The notes below the pieces were generated by a model, which worked only from the letters and a program-made list of their open reading frames with translations, was not told where the DNA came from and did not search any database. 64,000 nucleotides of DNA from Halocatena marina (lineage in GTDB: Archaea > Halobacteriota > Halobacteria > Halobacteriales > Haloarculaceae): the NCBI RefSeq assembly GCF_025913575.1, contig NZ_CP109785.1, positions 3,224,001-3,288,000 on the forward strand. Direction: 5' to 3'. Positions 42,817 through 51,992 of this stretch are shown here, in pieces; within the stretch, counting starts at the first letter, position 1; the number at the start of each line of letters is the position of its first letter. A program made the translations under genes and the position numbers.

Positions 42817-43086
42817 CTATTGGACAACGAAGACGACAACCAGTGCAAGAATGACTAGCGTCTCCGGAAGAACGGTCAAGATCAGCCCACGACCGAACAT
42901 GTCGCTGTCCTCAGCGGTGGCACCGACGGCAGCCGCACCGATACTCCGCTCTGCAATGCCTGAGCCGAGTGCGGCGAGTCCAACAGCGATAGCCGCGCCA
43001 GTCTTTGGCGGGATTGCGGAAACAGATTCTTGTGCTTGCAGTGCAACGACGCTAAGAAACGCTGTCATAAATTCAAGTTCCATCAT
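42817..43086 (-). CDS. atpK: A-type ATP synthase subunit K (rotor c-subunit)
   Basis: This 89-residue rotor ring subunit has two membrane helices in the mature part (IAVGLAALGSGIAERSIGAA and LILTVLPETLVILALVVVFV). The ion-binding Glu lies in LPETLVIL. The hydrophobic N-terminus (MTAFLSVVALQAQESVSA, after MMELEF) may act as a signal sequence, as in other haloarchaeal K subunits. It is separated from atpI by 218 bp of A/T-rich DNA, where a separate promoter could drive the highly needed ring subunit. Confidence 0.94.
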   Translation of the reverse strand: MMELEFMTAFLSVVALQAQESVSAIPPKTGAAIAVGLAALGSGIAERSIGAAAVGATAEDSDMFGRGLILTVLPETLVILALVVVFVVQ

Positions 43087-43304
43087 GGTGTTAGTGGATT
43101 CTCCGTAGGGTTCACTTGTATCCGAACGGTTAGTCGTAGCTATACTGCGTTCATAAAACTTCCCAAAGCAATTTCATCGTGATCATGCGAATATATACCA
43201 AATACGGAAACAAGTGACACGTCTTCTTGGCGATTTCCGAAAGCGATTACAAAATACAATGACGCTCTGTGAATAAATCTGGATGTGACGACTACAGAGC
43301 GTGG
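43087..43304. other. AT-rich gap between atpI and atpK
   Basis: This 218-bp non-coding spacer lies inside the ATP synthase operon. It has several TATA-like stretches (for example ttcataaaac near 43151). It may contain a 3' end for the atpHI transcript and a promoter for atpKECFAB. I see no gene. Confidence 0.45.
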
Positions 43305-45488
43305 TTAGTCGTCAGTCGTGAACTGGCGCGCATATCCGAAGGGTTGATATTTCTCACCGCCTCCCTCGTAGAACTTCTGGAAGAACTCCACGTATTCGAG
43401 ACGGAGGGTCTGTAGACCAGCACTCGTGATACCGAGCACCAGCACGAGCAGGTGACCAATGACGAGGATGATCAACCCTGCAACTGAACCAATGAGGAGA
43501 TCAACTGGGCCAGAGCCGTTGACGAGTCCGGCAAACATCACTTCGTTTGGCGGAATGTCTGCGAGGCTCTTCTTGCTGAAGAAGATGAAGTGATACTCTC
43601 CATGGTGTACATACGCTCCAAAGACGAGGAGGTTGACCACAAACGCCATTCCCGCCTTAGCGAGCAACACTGCGGCGATCCGCGTGTACGAGAGGACGTT
43701 TGCGAACACTTGCAGGAAGACTGCCTCCACGAACTCTGCGACATCAGCTTGGGCGATCAGGACCAGTCCAACGAAGAATGAAATGAGGCCGAGATAGCCA
43801 ACCATCGCTGGGAGTCCCGTGAAGCCGATCGCCACCGGATGAGCGTTGAACACCGAGTTCGATCCGACGAGGAAATCAGGTGCAACACCGAAGGGCGGCG
43901 TGTTGGCGAAGATCCACGCCCACAGGCCGAACATCATCATCAGCCACGAGCCGCTTTCCAAAATCGCGTCACCAACTCCGTGTGAGAGATTCTCGTAGAA
44001 GTCGAACACGTATCCGATGGTCATGTGCGCCATCCCGATCAGCAGACTCACGACGAGCCATAGCTGGGCGTACTCGGCTTCTGCAGGTTGCAGCCCTTTA
44101 TGCAGTGGCGGATGGCCATGCCAGAGGACTTCTCCAAGGATATGCAGTCCGAAGATCTCACCGTAGAGAATACCGAACAGCATCGTGAAGCCACCTGACC
44201 ACAGTGCAATCCCACCAAGGCTCTTTGCGACCCCGTCAAACTTCGTGAAGATGTAGTAGCCAATCGCGGCATACAGCACACCGTACCCGAGATCGCCGAT
44301 CATGAACCCAAACAGCGCGGGGAACGACAGGAATACAATGAACGTTGGGTCAAGCTCAGAGTATTTTGGCCGGTTGATGATCTTGACGAGGGATTCGAAC
44401 GGTTCGACCGGGTCAGGATTGTCTTGCACAACGGGAGGACTGCTGTGACTCATCGACTGGTCGACGCCACCGTCGGAGACGACCTCTTCGCCACCATCGG
44501 TAGTGGCGGCGGCCGGGTCGGGTCCGCCGTGTGTGCCACCAACATCCTCGCGGTCGACGAGGTGTCCCTCCCCGTCGTAAGACGCACGTTCGAGTTCGTC
44601 GACTTCGACGTGGTCGCCGACCACGTCATAGAGTCCCTCAACGAGATCAGCGAAGTGTTCTGTTGGGATCCATCCCTCTGAGACGAACGCATTCTTGGTC
44701 GTCGCAAACGAAAGCGGCGCTTCTTGCTGCTGGACCTCAATCGTGAGCTTCTCTTCGGCTGCGAGGAGGAACGCACCGTATTCCAACCGTTGCTCTTCGA
44801 GCTCATCTTCGACCGTTCTGAGCTTCGATTCGAGCCGTTGGCGGTCGTGTTTCAGTTCCTCGATGTAGTCTTCGGGACTTCCATCCGCGTCGGGAATCTC
44901 GTGGAGCGCAAAGTCCGCGCTAACGAGCACATCTTCGATGTCGTCGGTGCGGGCGAACGCGGCGACGACTTCATCCTCTTCGAACACTTCGTAGGCGCTT
45001 GCGTCTGAACCTGCCAACGCATTATCGACTGCGACCGCATCACCATCTCCAACCGCGACGGAGATCGAATCGTATCCCGACAGTAGGTCGAGATCAATTC
45101 CGAGCGTGGCGAACGGAACCATCGCGTCGATGCGTTCGTTGACCTGACGGAGTTCGTCGTTCAGTTCGTTCCGACGGTCATCGAGTTCGTTGACTGTTTG
45201 TCTGACTGTTTCGAGTTCGCTGTCGAGTGCGTCCTCGGTAACAATACGGTTGGGACCCGCATCCTCGTCGTCAATACCGAGGATGCTCTGCAACGAGCGG
45301 ACAGTGACGAGTTTCTCCGCTGCCTCGTCTGCCCCTTCGATCGGGTCACCAGGATCGAAACCATCCCACCCACCGTCGTAGTCGGTGACGTGCAGCAGGT
45401 TCATGTCGTGGATGGTCTCGATCACCTCATTCATGACTTGTCTGGAGCCGGTCACCGACACCCGGCTCATTCGCTCAGGTCTCAGCAT
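43305..45488 (-). CDS. atpI: A-type ATP synthase subunit I (a-subunit homologue)
   Basis: This 727-residue stator membrane subunit has an N-terminal cytoplasmic half (about 1-385) with coiled coils (LNDELRQVNERID, LKHDRQRLESKLRTVEDELE). A C-terminal half with about seven helices follows, containing the conserved Arg and neighbours in LSYTRIAAVLLAKAGMAFVV. PPVVQDNPDPVEPFESLVKI marks the junction. An acidic, Gly-rich insert (GGTHGGPDPAAATTDGGEE) lies before the junction. The start overlaps the end of atpH by 14 nt. Confidence 0.95.
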   Translation of the reverse strand: MLRPERMSRVSVTGSRQVMNEVIETIHDMNLLHVTDYDGGWDGFDPGDPIEGADEAAEKLVTVRSLQSILGIDDEDAGPNRIVTEDALDSELETVRQTVNELDDRRNELNDELRQVNERIDAMVPFATLGIDLDLLSGYDSISVAVGDGDAVAVDNALAGSDASAYEVFEEDEVVAAFARTDDIEDVLVSADFALHEIPDADGSPEDYIEELKHDRQRLESKLRTVEDELEEQRLEYGAFLLAAEEKLTIEVQQQEAPLSFATTKNAFVSEGWIPTEHFADLVEGLYDVVGDHVEVDELERASYDGEGHLVDREDVGGTHGGPDPAAATTDGGEEVVSDGGVDQSMSHSSPPVVQDNPDPVEPFESLVKIINRPKYSELDPTFIVFLSFPALFGFMIGDLGYGVLYAAIGYYIFTKFDGVAKSLGGIALWSGGFTMLFGILYGEIFGLHILGEVLWHGHPPLHKGLQPAEAEYAQLWLVVSLLIGMAHMTIGYVFDFYENLSHGVGDAILESGSWLMMMFGLWAWIFANTPPFGVAPDFLVGSNSVFNAHPVAIGFTGLPAMVGYLGLISFFVGLVLIAQADVAEFVEAVFLQVFANVLSYTRIAAVLLAKAGMAFVVNLLVFGAYVHHGEYHFIFFSKKSLADIPPNEVMFAGLVNGSGPVDLLIGSVAGLIILVIGHLLVLVLGITSAGLQTLRLEYVEFFQKFYEGGGEKYQPFGYARQFTTDD

Positions 45489-45807
45489 TGACGGTCTCCT
45501 CGAACGTCGCGAGGATCTCCTCGATCACCTCGTCCTCGCGCTCGTTTGCGTGCGTTTCGAGATTGTCACGTTCTGCTTCGCCCTGTTCGAGGATCGATTG
45601 GCGTTCTGCCTCGATCTCCGAGCGGGCTTCACTGAGACGTTCCTCGGCCAACGCATCTGCGTCCTGATTGGCTTCCGAGCGAATCTCGTCAGCACGTTCG
45701 TGAGCCTCCGCAATGATCTCGTCGCGGTCGTCTTCCGCTTCGGCGACGATCTCGTCGGCATCAACCTCGGCTTCCTTGATTCGATCCAGAACCTCGGGTC
45801 TCGCCAT
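45475..45807 (-). CDS. atpH: A-type ATP synthase subunit H
   Basis: This 110-residue peripheral-stalk subunit is almost entirely a single long, highly charged coiled coil (VLDRIKEAEVDADEIVAEAE and ERADEIRSEANQDADALAEE). It forms a heterodimer with subunit E. It is the first gene of the operon; downstream genes overlap or follow closely. The region just upstream is A/T-rich, but a clear TATA box at the standard distance is not obvious. Confidence 0.93.
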   Translation of the reverse strand: MARPEVLDRIKEAEVDADEIVAEAEDDRDEIIAEAHERADEIRSEANQDADALAEERLSEARSEIEAERQSILEQGEAERDNLETHANEREDEVIEEILATFEETVNAET

Positions 45808-46297
45808 ATTTATATCGTTTCGAGATTAGACAAGCGGCTATTTGGTAGTTGCGAAGTGGATTGTACAACCGCAGCAGTAACGGATTTAGCTGTGATGAAA
45901 CGGGGAGTCGACCAACTCGATTCTATACTCCGGAAGATCGTCCGCGGTGTCGAAACACGTGCTCTCTGACGGTGTCAAAGTCATCATCGAAGGAGTACAG
46001 ATGCTCACTGTCCGTTCGGTGCACGTGTGCGACGATTACTCCATTAATCAGTGAAAGGGCTTTATCTGTCCGAAGCAGGGAGCGGTCGGTGTCGAAATCG
46101 CTCTACTGTCGAGCTGAACGGTATTAACGTGATTAGCTGCTCAATACAGCAGACGAGAGCTGTTCAAACAGAGTATCCGAGCCGAATGACTAGCTTGAGT
46201 TGGACTGCATTCCCTCGATTTGAGTGGTGAGGTCGACCATTGGTCATCCAGACCATCAATCCGCAGTATTATGCCACAGTGGCGCCAATCACATCCA
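45808..46297. other. Divergent intergenic region with a VapC remnant
   Basis: The 490-bp gap between atpH and the methyltransferase gene contains a VapC remnant (45923-46102, minus) and a TATA-like element for the methyltransferase (gtattat, 46266-46272), 29 nt before its ATG at 46298. I see nothing else. Confidence 0.6.
45923..46102 (-). pseudogene. C-terminal remnant of a VapC PIN-domain toxin
   Basis: This stretch is open for 59 codons but has no plausible start, and an in-frame TAG precedes it. The translation has LSLINGVIVAHVHRTDSEHL followed by YSFDDDFDTV, which matches the end of a haloarchaeal VapC. The usual D of ..NDA.VVAHV is replaced here (LINGVIVAHV). The N-terminal half and any antitoxin gene are missing. 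Confidence 0.65.
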
Positions 46298-46948
46298 ATG
46301 GGATTCCTCGAAGACAAGGCTCGTGCGCGTGTTTTCTACAAGTATCTCTCGAAGGTGTACGACGAGGTAAACGCATTCATCTGGACCGAAGAGATGCGCA
46401 CTGAGGCCATCGAACTGGTTGGAATCGAATCCGACGATCGGGTGCTCGATGTCGGCTGTGGGACGGGATTTGCGACCGAAGGGCTGCTCGAACACACCGA
46501 GAATCTTCACGGCATTGATCAGAGCATCCATCAGCTCGAAAAAGCGTGGGACAAGTTCGGGACGCAGGGACCCGTCCAGTTCTATCGCAGTGACGCTGAA
46601 CGGCTCCCGTTCGAGGACGATACGTTCGATGTGGTCTGGTCGTCCGGCTCGATCGAGTATTGGCCAAATCCGGTCGATACACTCCGTGAATGTCGTCGGG
46701 TCGCAAAGCCAGACGGGAAAGTGCTCATCGTCGGTCCCAACTATCCGAAGCGGACGCTGTTCCAGAAGTTCGCCGATGCGATGATGCTCTTTTACGACGA
46801 GACCGAAGCCGACCGAATGTTCAAGGAAGCTGGTTTCTCTGAGTTCGAACACCATCTCATGGGACCACCACACAGCCCCGAGATTGCGATTACCACGCTC
46901 GCTTACCTCCCAGAGTGCGTAGAGCGAACGCCCAAAACAGCGCCTTGA
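46298..46948 (+). CDS. SAM methyltransferase, possibly quinone (MPBQ/MSBQ-like)
   Basis: This 216-residue methyltransferase starts MGFLEDKARARVFYKYLSKV, a region found in the archaeal relatives of plant VTE3, which methylate prenylated benzoquinols. The SAM site is VLDVGCGTGFATEG, followed by LHGIDQSIHQLEKA and FEDDTFDVVWSSGSIEYWPN. A role in menaquinone or a related methylation is plausible, but is inferred from resemblance alone. TATA-like gtattat at 46266-46272 supports the ATG at 46298 rather than the upstream in-frame start at 46220. Confidence 0.8.
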   Translation: MGFLEDKARARVFYKYLSKVYDEVNAFIWTEEMRTEAIELVGIESDDRVLDVGCGTGFATEGLLEHTENLHGIDQSIHQLEKAWDKFGTQGPVQFYRSDAERLPFEDDTFDVVWSSGSIEYWPNPVDTLRECRRVAKPDGKVLIVGPNYPKRTLFQKFADAMMLFYDETEADRMFKEAGFSEFEHHLMGPPHSPEIAITTLAYLPECVERTPKTAP

Positions 46949-46976
46949 GCCGGCGTTTCGATTGGTTCTGGTCGAT

Positions 46977-47435
46977 CTAATGTGCTCGTATTTCGAGTGT
47001 CGCCAGTGCTTGGTCGCCCGTATACAACTGGATCGAGAGCACCGCCCCGGCCTGAAACTGCGTGTTCGTACTCGCAAGCCGGACGCTCGCTGATTGTCCA
47101 CCAACCCATTGACCGGTGTAGGCGCTGTTGAACGGGCCAGTCGGTCCACTCATGAAACCCTTGGCGGCGAAAAATGGCACCGGTGGTTGATGAGCGATCG
47201 GCTCACCGTCAACAGCGATACGGAGTCGGAGTGAAGACGGATCAAGCGCCGCACCGCCACGGTGCGTGAGCGTGATCGTCTGGGTCGTACTGTCGGCGTT
47301 AGCTGTGAACGTCGCTCGTGTTGGTTCATCCAGTGAGACGTCGAAGACAGTGAGACCAACCGTCCCCGCCGCAACGAGCGTGATGACGATGAGTAAGACG
47401 GTTGCAACGACGGGTGAGACGGCACGGTCCGACAC
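46977..47435 (-). CDS. Type IV pilin-like protein
   Basis: This 152-residue protein has an archaeal type IV pilin N-terminus: a short charged leader, then RAVSPVVATVLLIVITLVAA as the hydrophobic pilin helix; cleavage would occur before the Ala-Val-Ser. The rest is a beta-rich extracellular domain. The start is GTG. The TATA box ctatataaaatt (47456-47467, minus strand) lies 28 nt upstream, indicating a leaderless GTG-start mRNA. No pilus ATPase is nearby, so it is a free-standing pilin or pseudopilin gene. Confidence 0.85.
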   Translation of the reverse strand: MSDRAVSPVVATVLLIVITLVAAGTVGLTVFDVSLDEPTRATFTANADSTTQTITLTHRGGAALDPSSLRLRIAVDGEPIAHQPPVPFFAAKGFMSGPTGPFNSAYTGQWVGGQSASVRLASTNTQFQAGAVLSIQLYTGDQALATLEIRAH

Positions 47436-47455
47436 GCGACGGTCTGGTCTCTCGA

Positions 47456-47467
47456 TGCTATATAAAA
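47456..47467 (-). promoter_or_regulatory. TATA box of the pilin-like gene
   Basis: The minus strand reads aattttatatag, centred about 27 nt before the GTG at 47435. It supports that GTG as a leaderless start. Confidence 0.5.
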
Positions 47468-47526
47468 TTCAGTGTCAATCGATGAAGATCCCGTTTCCCC
47501 GCGTTACCGGCATCACTAAGGACGGG

Positions 47527-48786
47527 TCAGAAGAGTATGTTCCCCAGTTGTTGCCATTTATTCTGTCCTTCCTCACGAACCGATAGTCCCGATTTTGGCG
47601 GTCCCATGGGCTTTCCAACAGTCACGGAGACCGTTTCGCCGTCAACGGTCGCGTTGATCGTGGACCCGTTGGGTGGCTGGAGCATGTGCAGTTCGCCGTC
47701 TTCGGTGGTACCGACTGTCTCTCCATCGACGGTGATGGTGCCGTTGGGTTCCGCATCCGTTTCCGGATCGTTCACGCGGACGATCATATAGCCGCCGGTG
47801 TAGGTAGTGTTGGTCTCAAGGGTAAATGGGCCGCTTGTGTTCTGTGGGCCGCGTACGGTGTGTTTGTCGCTGATTAATATTTTCTGATGTTCAGAGAAGA
47901 TATTCTCCGATGAATGATCAACCATAGACATGAATCCTCCACCACGTCCACGGAATACATAGTGACTCATTCCCGGTAATAATGCTGTGTCATCTGCGTC
48001 AATAGATGGATACGATTCGTTGATGATTTTATTTGCCTTATCCTTGCTAATGGAGCCAGTGGTGTTTGGTCCTGCTTTGGCATCAGAGAGATATGCTTCT
48101 CGAATATACTGCCCATCATGGATCGTTGCAAGGACGACACCTCGATCAGATGTTCGAACAAAAAACTGCTTTGGGGAACTAGGATCACCGTTTAAGGTAG
48201 ACTGAGCAATGGGTCGGACAAATCCAATAAGCGGGGTGAGTTCCATCTTAAGTTGTTGTGCCCGATTTGCACTTTCACTCTGCTGTGGCGTACGAAGAAT
48301 GTACTCGGCGAACACACGGATTTGATATGCTTCGGCAGAGATTGCCGCGAGTTCACGAAGAAACGCCTGTGCCGACAGTGTGCCGTCATTGTAATTCTTG
48401 ATAGCTTCCTTCTGGCGTGTTTGCAGTTCGACAGTTTGATTTTCAGCCTGATCCAATGCGCTGTTGATAACTTCTTGACGGTCAGAGGCGTTTTTGAGGG
48501 TAGCATCAAACGATTTGATACGGTGTCTCCGGTTGTAATTGCTTCCGTCGAAGGCAACCGCTCCACTAACATCAAGCGTAACAGTCTCTATCCCAGTTTC
48601 GTTGATCTGGGTCGAATTAATTGCCAGATGTGATACCGAATTGTTGATCGGACGTTTGATCGTCCCCGGCGAGACTGTCCCGGACCCCGACGCCGTTGGG
48701 GTGTTTGTCTCAGTCGCCGATAAGGGAACGCCCGCGATGGGGGCAAGAACGAGCGCACACGCGAGGAGAAGGTGCGGAGAGCGCAT
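47527..48786 (-). CDS. Secreted haloarchaeal protein (DUF7096-like)
   Basis: This 419-residue exported protein has a signal peptide (MRSPHLLLACALVLAPIAGV) followed by a Thr/Ser-rich segment and a helical domain (about 85-175; DATLKNASDRQEVINSALDQ, IKNYNDGTLSAQAFLRELAA). A C-terminal Ig-like domain follows with PNGTITVDGETVGTTEDGEL and DGETVSVTVGKPMG. It resembles the haloarchaeal DUF7096/DUF7094 type from memory. It has several N-glycosylation sequons and no C-terminal anchor. It is divergently oriented to a membrane-anchored regulator, a pairing that suggests linked function. Confidence 0.7.
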   Translation of the reverse strand: MRSPHLLLACALVLAPIAGVPLSATETNTPTASGSGTVSPGTIKRPINNSVSHLAINSTQINETGIETVTLDVSGAVAFDGSNYNRRHRIKSFDATLKNASDRQEVINSALDQAENQTVELQTRQKEAIKNYNDGTLSAQAFLRELAAISAEAYQIRVFAEYILRTPQQSESANRAQQLKMELTPLIGFVRPIAQSTLNGDPSSPKQFFVRTSDRGVVLATIHDGQYIREAYLSDAKAGPNTTGSISKDKANKIINESYPSIDADDTALLPGMSHYVFRGRGGGFMSMVDHSSENIFSEHQKILISDKHTVRGPQNTSGPFTLETNTTYTGGYMIVRVNDPETDAEPNGTITVDGETVGTTEDGELHMLQPPNGSTINATVDGETVSVTVGKPMGPPKSGLSVREEGQNKWQQLGNILF

Positions 48787-48995
48787 TAGGAAGGTGTAGA
48801 ATAGGCTGGAACAAAAACCTCATGAGACATAGTTGATCAGTGTTAACACACTGTTTGTGTCTCCGATTGTCTCGAATATTTCCCACAGACACCCCCAGAG
48901 TGGGGTTTCAGCACTGTTCACTGCATTTGTCAGTGTGGCACACTCAGGAAAGACCGACAGTAAGTGTTTTCCTACCGGAGCAATCACAAGATGGT

Positions 48996-50180
48996 ATGCG
49001 GACCGGGGTTATCCTTGCCCTCCTCATAGCGGTCTGTGTCCTCTTTACCGTCCACGGAAGCACTGCTCCGGTCGATGCTACATCGTCTTCTGTCGTGAAC
49101 GGGTCGGAGACAGTAATCGAAATCCAACTCCAGTCGGATGGAGACGCCAATATCTCTGTCGAGACGGTCATCCCGCTTCGAGATGCAAACGACACAGCGG
49201 GATTCAATCAAACAAAGGAGGATTTTAGGGCAGGGGGTTTTGAAGGAGAAACCATCGATGTGTTTCGCCAAGCAGCCGCGGCATCGGACGACGAAACGAA
49301 TCGATCGATGGTTATCGATAACGAGAGTGTTAGTAGAACTGCATACATCGAAGAAGATGCCGGAAAGTACGTTCTCGAATTCACGTGGTTGAACTTCGCA
49401 AACCGAACCGTAACGGAAGAAGGAATTATTCTCAAAACGAATGATTCCTTCAGGACGGCTCAAGGAACATGGTTATCGGTACTGGGATCGAACCAATCGC
49501 TCGCTATCCGTGGGCCAGAAGGGTATCAACTTATTGACTCTCAACAGAAGATTGAAAATAGGTATATCGTCTGGTCCGGCCCTCGGTCGTTTACTCAAGG
49601 AGACTTTGCCATCACGTACGCCGATTATCGAATTCCCCAGTCGACGCCATCACCAAACGGACCGTTCGAATTCGATATTCTGTCCAACCCTGTTATTGGA
49701 CTATCGATGATCATTGCACTCGTTGCGATCATCTCGGTCGGTGTTTTTGCGTTCTCACGGCGTGACGGATTGTTGCGGCGCGTGACGACCGATGGAGGCG
49801 TGGGGATGCGCAGTACGAACGCGTACGAACCATCACCCACTCCAGACAGTGATATCGATCAAAGCGACAGCACCGAAGCTGATACAGACACCGATGTCGC
49901 CAGTACAGACACCGACACTGACGACGATTCCGCGTCCGGTGAGAACGGAATTGATGTCGAGCTACTGAGCGATGAGGAGCGAGTCGAACGGTTGCTGGAG
50001 GAACGCGGTGGGCGGATGAAGCAGGCGAATATCGTTCGAGAGACGGATTGGTCGAATGCAAAAGTCTCACAACTACTGTCAGCAATGGATGAGGATGGTC
50101 GCATCGAGAAGCTCCGCATCGGGCGCGAGAACCTAATCAGTCTCTCTAACCACGGCGAGAACGATCAAAATAGTTCCTAA
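48996..50180 (+). CDS. Membrane-anchored winged-helix regulator with an extracellular sensor domain
   Basis: This 394-residue one-component transmembrane regulator has a signal peptide (MRTGVILALLIAVCVLFTVH) and an extracellular beta-rich domain (about 25-225; DUF7345-like). One membrane helix follows (about 230-250; IGLSMIIALVAIISVGVFAF), then an Asp/Thr-rich linker (about 285-320). A C-terminal winged helix (about 325-385) contains RVERLLEERGGRMKQANIVR and SNAKVSQLLSAMDEDGRIEK. The DNA-binding part therefore lies inside and the sensor outside. TATA-like tgttttcc lies about 29 nt before the ATG at 48996. It is divergent from the secreted protein gene. Confidence 0.8.
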   Translation: MRTGVILALLIAVCVLFTVHGSTAPVDATSSSVVNGSETVIEIQLQSDGDANISVETVIPLRDANDTAGFNQTKEDFRAGGFEGETIDVFRQAAAASDDETNRSMVIDNESVSRTAYIEEDAGKYVLEFTWLNFANRTVTEEGIILKTNDSFRTAQGTWLSVLGSNQSLAIRGPEGYQLIDSQQKIENRYIVWSGPRSFTQGDFAITYADYRIPQSTPSPNGPFEFDILSNPVIGLSMIIALVAIISVGVFAFSRRDGLLRRVTTDGGVGMRSTNAYEPSPTPDSDIDQSDSTEADTDTDVASTDTDTDDDSASGENGIDVELLSDEERVERLLEERGGRMKQANIVRETDWSNAKVSQLLSAMDEDGRIEKLRIGRENLISLSNHGENDQNSS

Positions 50181-50217
50181 ACGTTTAACACGAAACGGAA
50201 GGGAGTACTGGGTGTCT

Positions 50218-51009
50218 ATGAAGATACTCGTCACCGTCAAGGAGGTGGCCGAGGCCGAAGATGAATTTGAAATCGACGGTCTCGATATCGATGAACGCTA
50301 TCTGGAATACGACCTCAACGAATGGGACGAGTACGCCATTGAAGAGGCCGTCCAGATCAAAGAGAGCGGGGACTGCGAGGTCGTTTCTGTTACGATCGGT
50401 CCTGAGCGGTCCGAAGAAACCATTCGCATGGCACTCGCAAAGGGTGTCGACCGTGCTATTCGCGTCTGGGACGACGATCTCGCGTCGGCAGAGATGATCG
50501 ACATCGGTACGAAAGCCGATATTCTCGCGTCAATCGTCGAGGAAGAGGACCCAGACCTTGTACTGACTGGCGTCCAAGCCAACGACGACAGTTTCGGTGC
50601 GACTGGTGTCGCACTCGCCGAAACGATCGGCTTCGAATGGGGTGCGGTTGTCAACGCGCTCGATCTCGATCGTGATGACGGAGTTGCCCACGTCCGACGT
50701 GAACTCGAAGGTGGTATCGAGGAACTGACAGACATTGAGATACCAGCTGTTCTGACGATCCAGACAGGAATCAACGAACCGCGGTACGCCAGTCTCCGGG
50801 GCATTCGGCAGGCACAGAGAAAGCCACTCGACGTGAGTACGCTCTCTGATCTTGGACTGGGCGAAGATGTTCTCGAAACACCCGTCAGTCGCACTGCGAT
50901 GTACGAACCCGAAAGCGAGGGCGAGGCCGTCGTTTTCGACGGGAATCCCGAAGAGAGCGCCACACAACTCGCTGATCTCCTACGAGATAAAGGGGTGGTC
51001 GAAGGATGA
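50218..51009 (+). CDS. etfB: Electron transfer flavoprotein, beta subunit
   Basis: This 263-residue ETF beta subunit, start MKILVTVKEVAEAEDEFEID, contains YDLNEWDEYAIEEAVQIKES, DLVLTGVQANDDSFGATGVA and the ETF-beta signature in VRRELEGGIEELTDIEIPAV. It carries electrons from acyl-CoA or related dehydrogenases to the quinone pool, with FAD bound mainly in the alpha subunit. It overlaps etfA by 4 nt. A TATA element (tttaaca, 50184-50190) is about 31 nt upstream. The alternative GTG at 50212 would add two residues. Confidence 0.95.
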   Translation: MKILVTVKEVAEAEDEFEIDGLDIDERYLEYDLNEWDEYAIEEAVQIKESGDCEVVSVTIGPERSEETIRMALAKGVDRAIRVWDDDLASAEMIDIGTKADILASIVEEEDPDLVLTGVQANDDSFGATGVALAETIGFEWGAVVNALDLDRDDGVAHVRRELEGGIEELTDIEIPAVLTIQTGINEPRYASLRGIRQAQRKPLDVSTLSDLGLGEDVLETPVSRTAMYEPESEGEAVVFDGNPEESATQLADLLRDKGVVEG

Positions 51010-51971
51010 GCGGCGATGTACTCGCCATCACCGAGCACCGACAAGGAGAACTCCGTGATGTGAGCTTCGAGCTTATCACTGCTGGCCGACAGCTCGCGGA
51101 CGATCAGGGCGGCGATCTCCATCTCGCTGTTATCGGTGGCGACGTCGATACCTTCGCATCAGAGCTGAACAGAGAGAGTGTCGACACCATCTTCACAGTC
51201 GCAGCGGGAGAGGAGTTCAACCACGACACGTACACGCAGATCACAGAGCAGCTCTATGCCGAAGTCGAACCCGACGCGCTGTTGCTCCCGAACTCCGTCA
51301 ACGGACTCGATTACGCACCCGCCATCGCCGGTCGTCTCGACGTTCCCCTCGTCACCGACGCTATCTCGCTCTCGCGTGCTGATGGAACGCTGGAAGTAGC
51401 ACGCGAAATGTACGGCTCGAAGGTAGAGACGACCGTTACTGTCGATGCTGATACCGCCGCAGTGAGCATCCGCCCGGCCGAATGGGAAATCACCGAAGGA
51501 GAGGGACAGGGCGATGCCGAGGTCCGCAGCTTCGACGCCGACATCGACGAAAGCGCCGTCAAATCGACTGTAACCGGCTTCGAGGAAGTCGCAGGCGGCG
51601 ATGTCGACATCTCCGAGGCGAACTTCCTCGTCTCGATCGGACGTGGTATCGAAGAGGAAGACAATCTTCCGCTTATCAAAGATCTTGTCGAAGCGACCGA
51701 CGCCACGCTTTCTTCCTCACGGCCGATCGTCGACAACGGCTGGCTGCCGAAAAACCGACAGGTTGGCCAGTCGGGGAAAGTCGTGACACCGGACGTGTAT
51801 CTTGCGATCGGAATTTCAGGAGCAGTCCAGCACGTCGCTGGGATGAAAGGATCTGATACGATTGTCGCAATCAACACCGATTCAAACGCGCCGATCATGG
51901 ATCTCGCCGACTACGCCATCGTCGATGATCTCTTCGATGTCGTTCCGCAACTCATCGAAGCGTTCGAGTAA
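51006..51971 (+). CDS. etfA: Electron transfer flavoprotein, alpha subunit
   Basis: This 321-residue ETF alpha subunit has an N-terminal domain (about 1-190) and the FAD-binding C-terminal domain. The signature region VGQSGKVVTPDVYLAIGISG and AVQHVAGMKGSDTIVAINTD is complete, with SSRPIVDNGWLPKNRQ before it. It forms the heterodimer with EtfB. Translation is coupled by an ATGA overlap. No ETF:quinone oxidoreductase gene is next to it. Confidence 0.95.
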   Translation: MSGDVLAITEHRQGELRDVSFELITAGRQLADDQGGDLHLAVIGGDVDTFASELNRESVDTIFTVAAGEEFNHDTYTQITEQLYAEVEPDALLLPNSVNGLDYAPAIAGRLDVPLVTDAISLSRADGTLEVAREMYGSKVETTVTVDADTAAVSIRPAEWEITEGEGQGDAEVRSFDADIDESAVKSTVTGFEEVAGGDVDISEANFLVSIGRGIEEEDNLPLIKDLVEATDATLSSSRPIVDNGWLPKNRQVGQSGKVVTPDVYLAIGISGAVQHVAGMKGSDTIVAINTDSNAPIMDLADYAIVDDLFDVVPQLIEAFE

Positions 51972-51992
51972 CGCAGCTACCGTCTTTATTCT

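Noticed and set aside
49138..49392. Frames overlapping the membrane-anchored regulator, considered as a separate small gene
   Set aside because: The regulator reads continuously through the region from signal peptide to winged helix.
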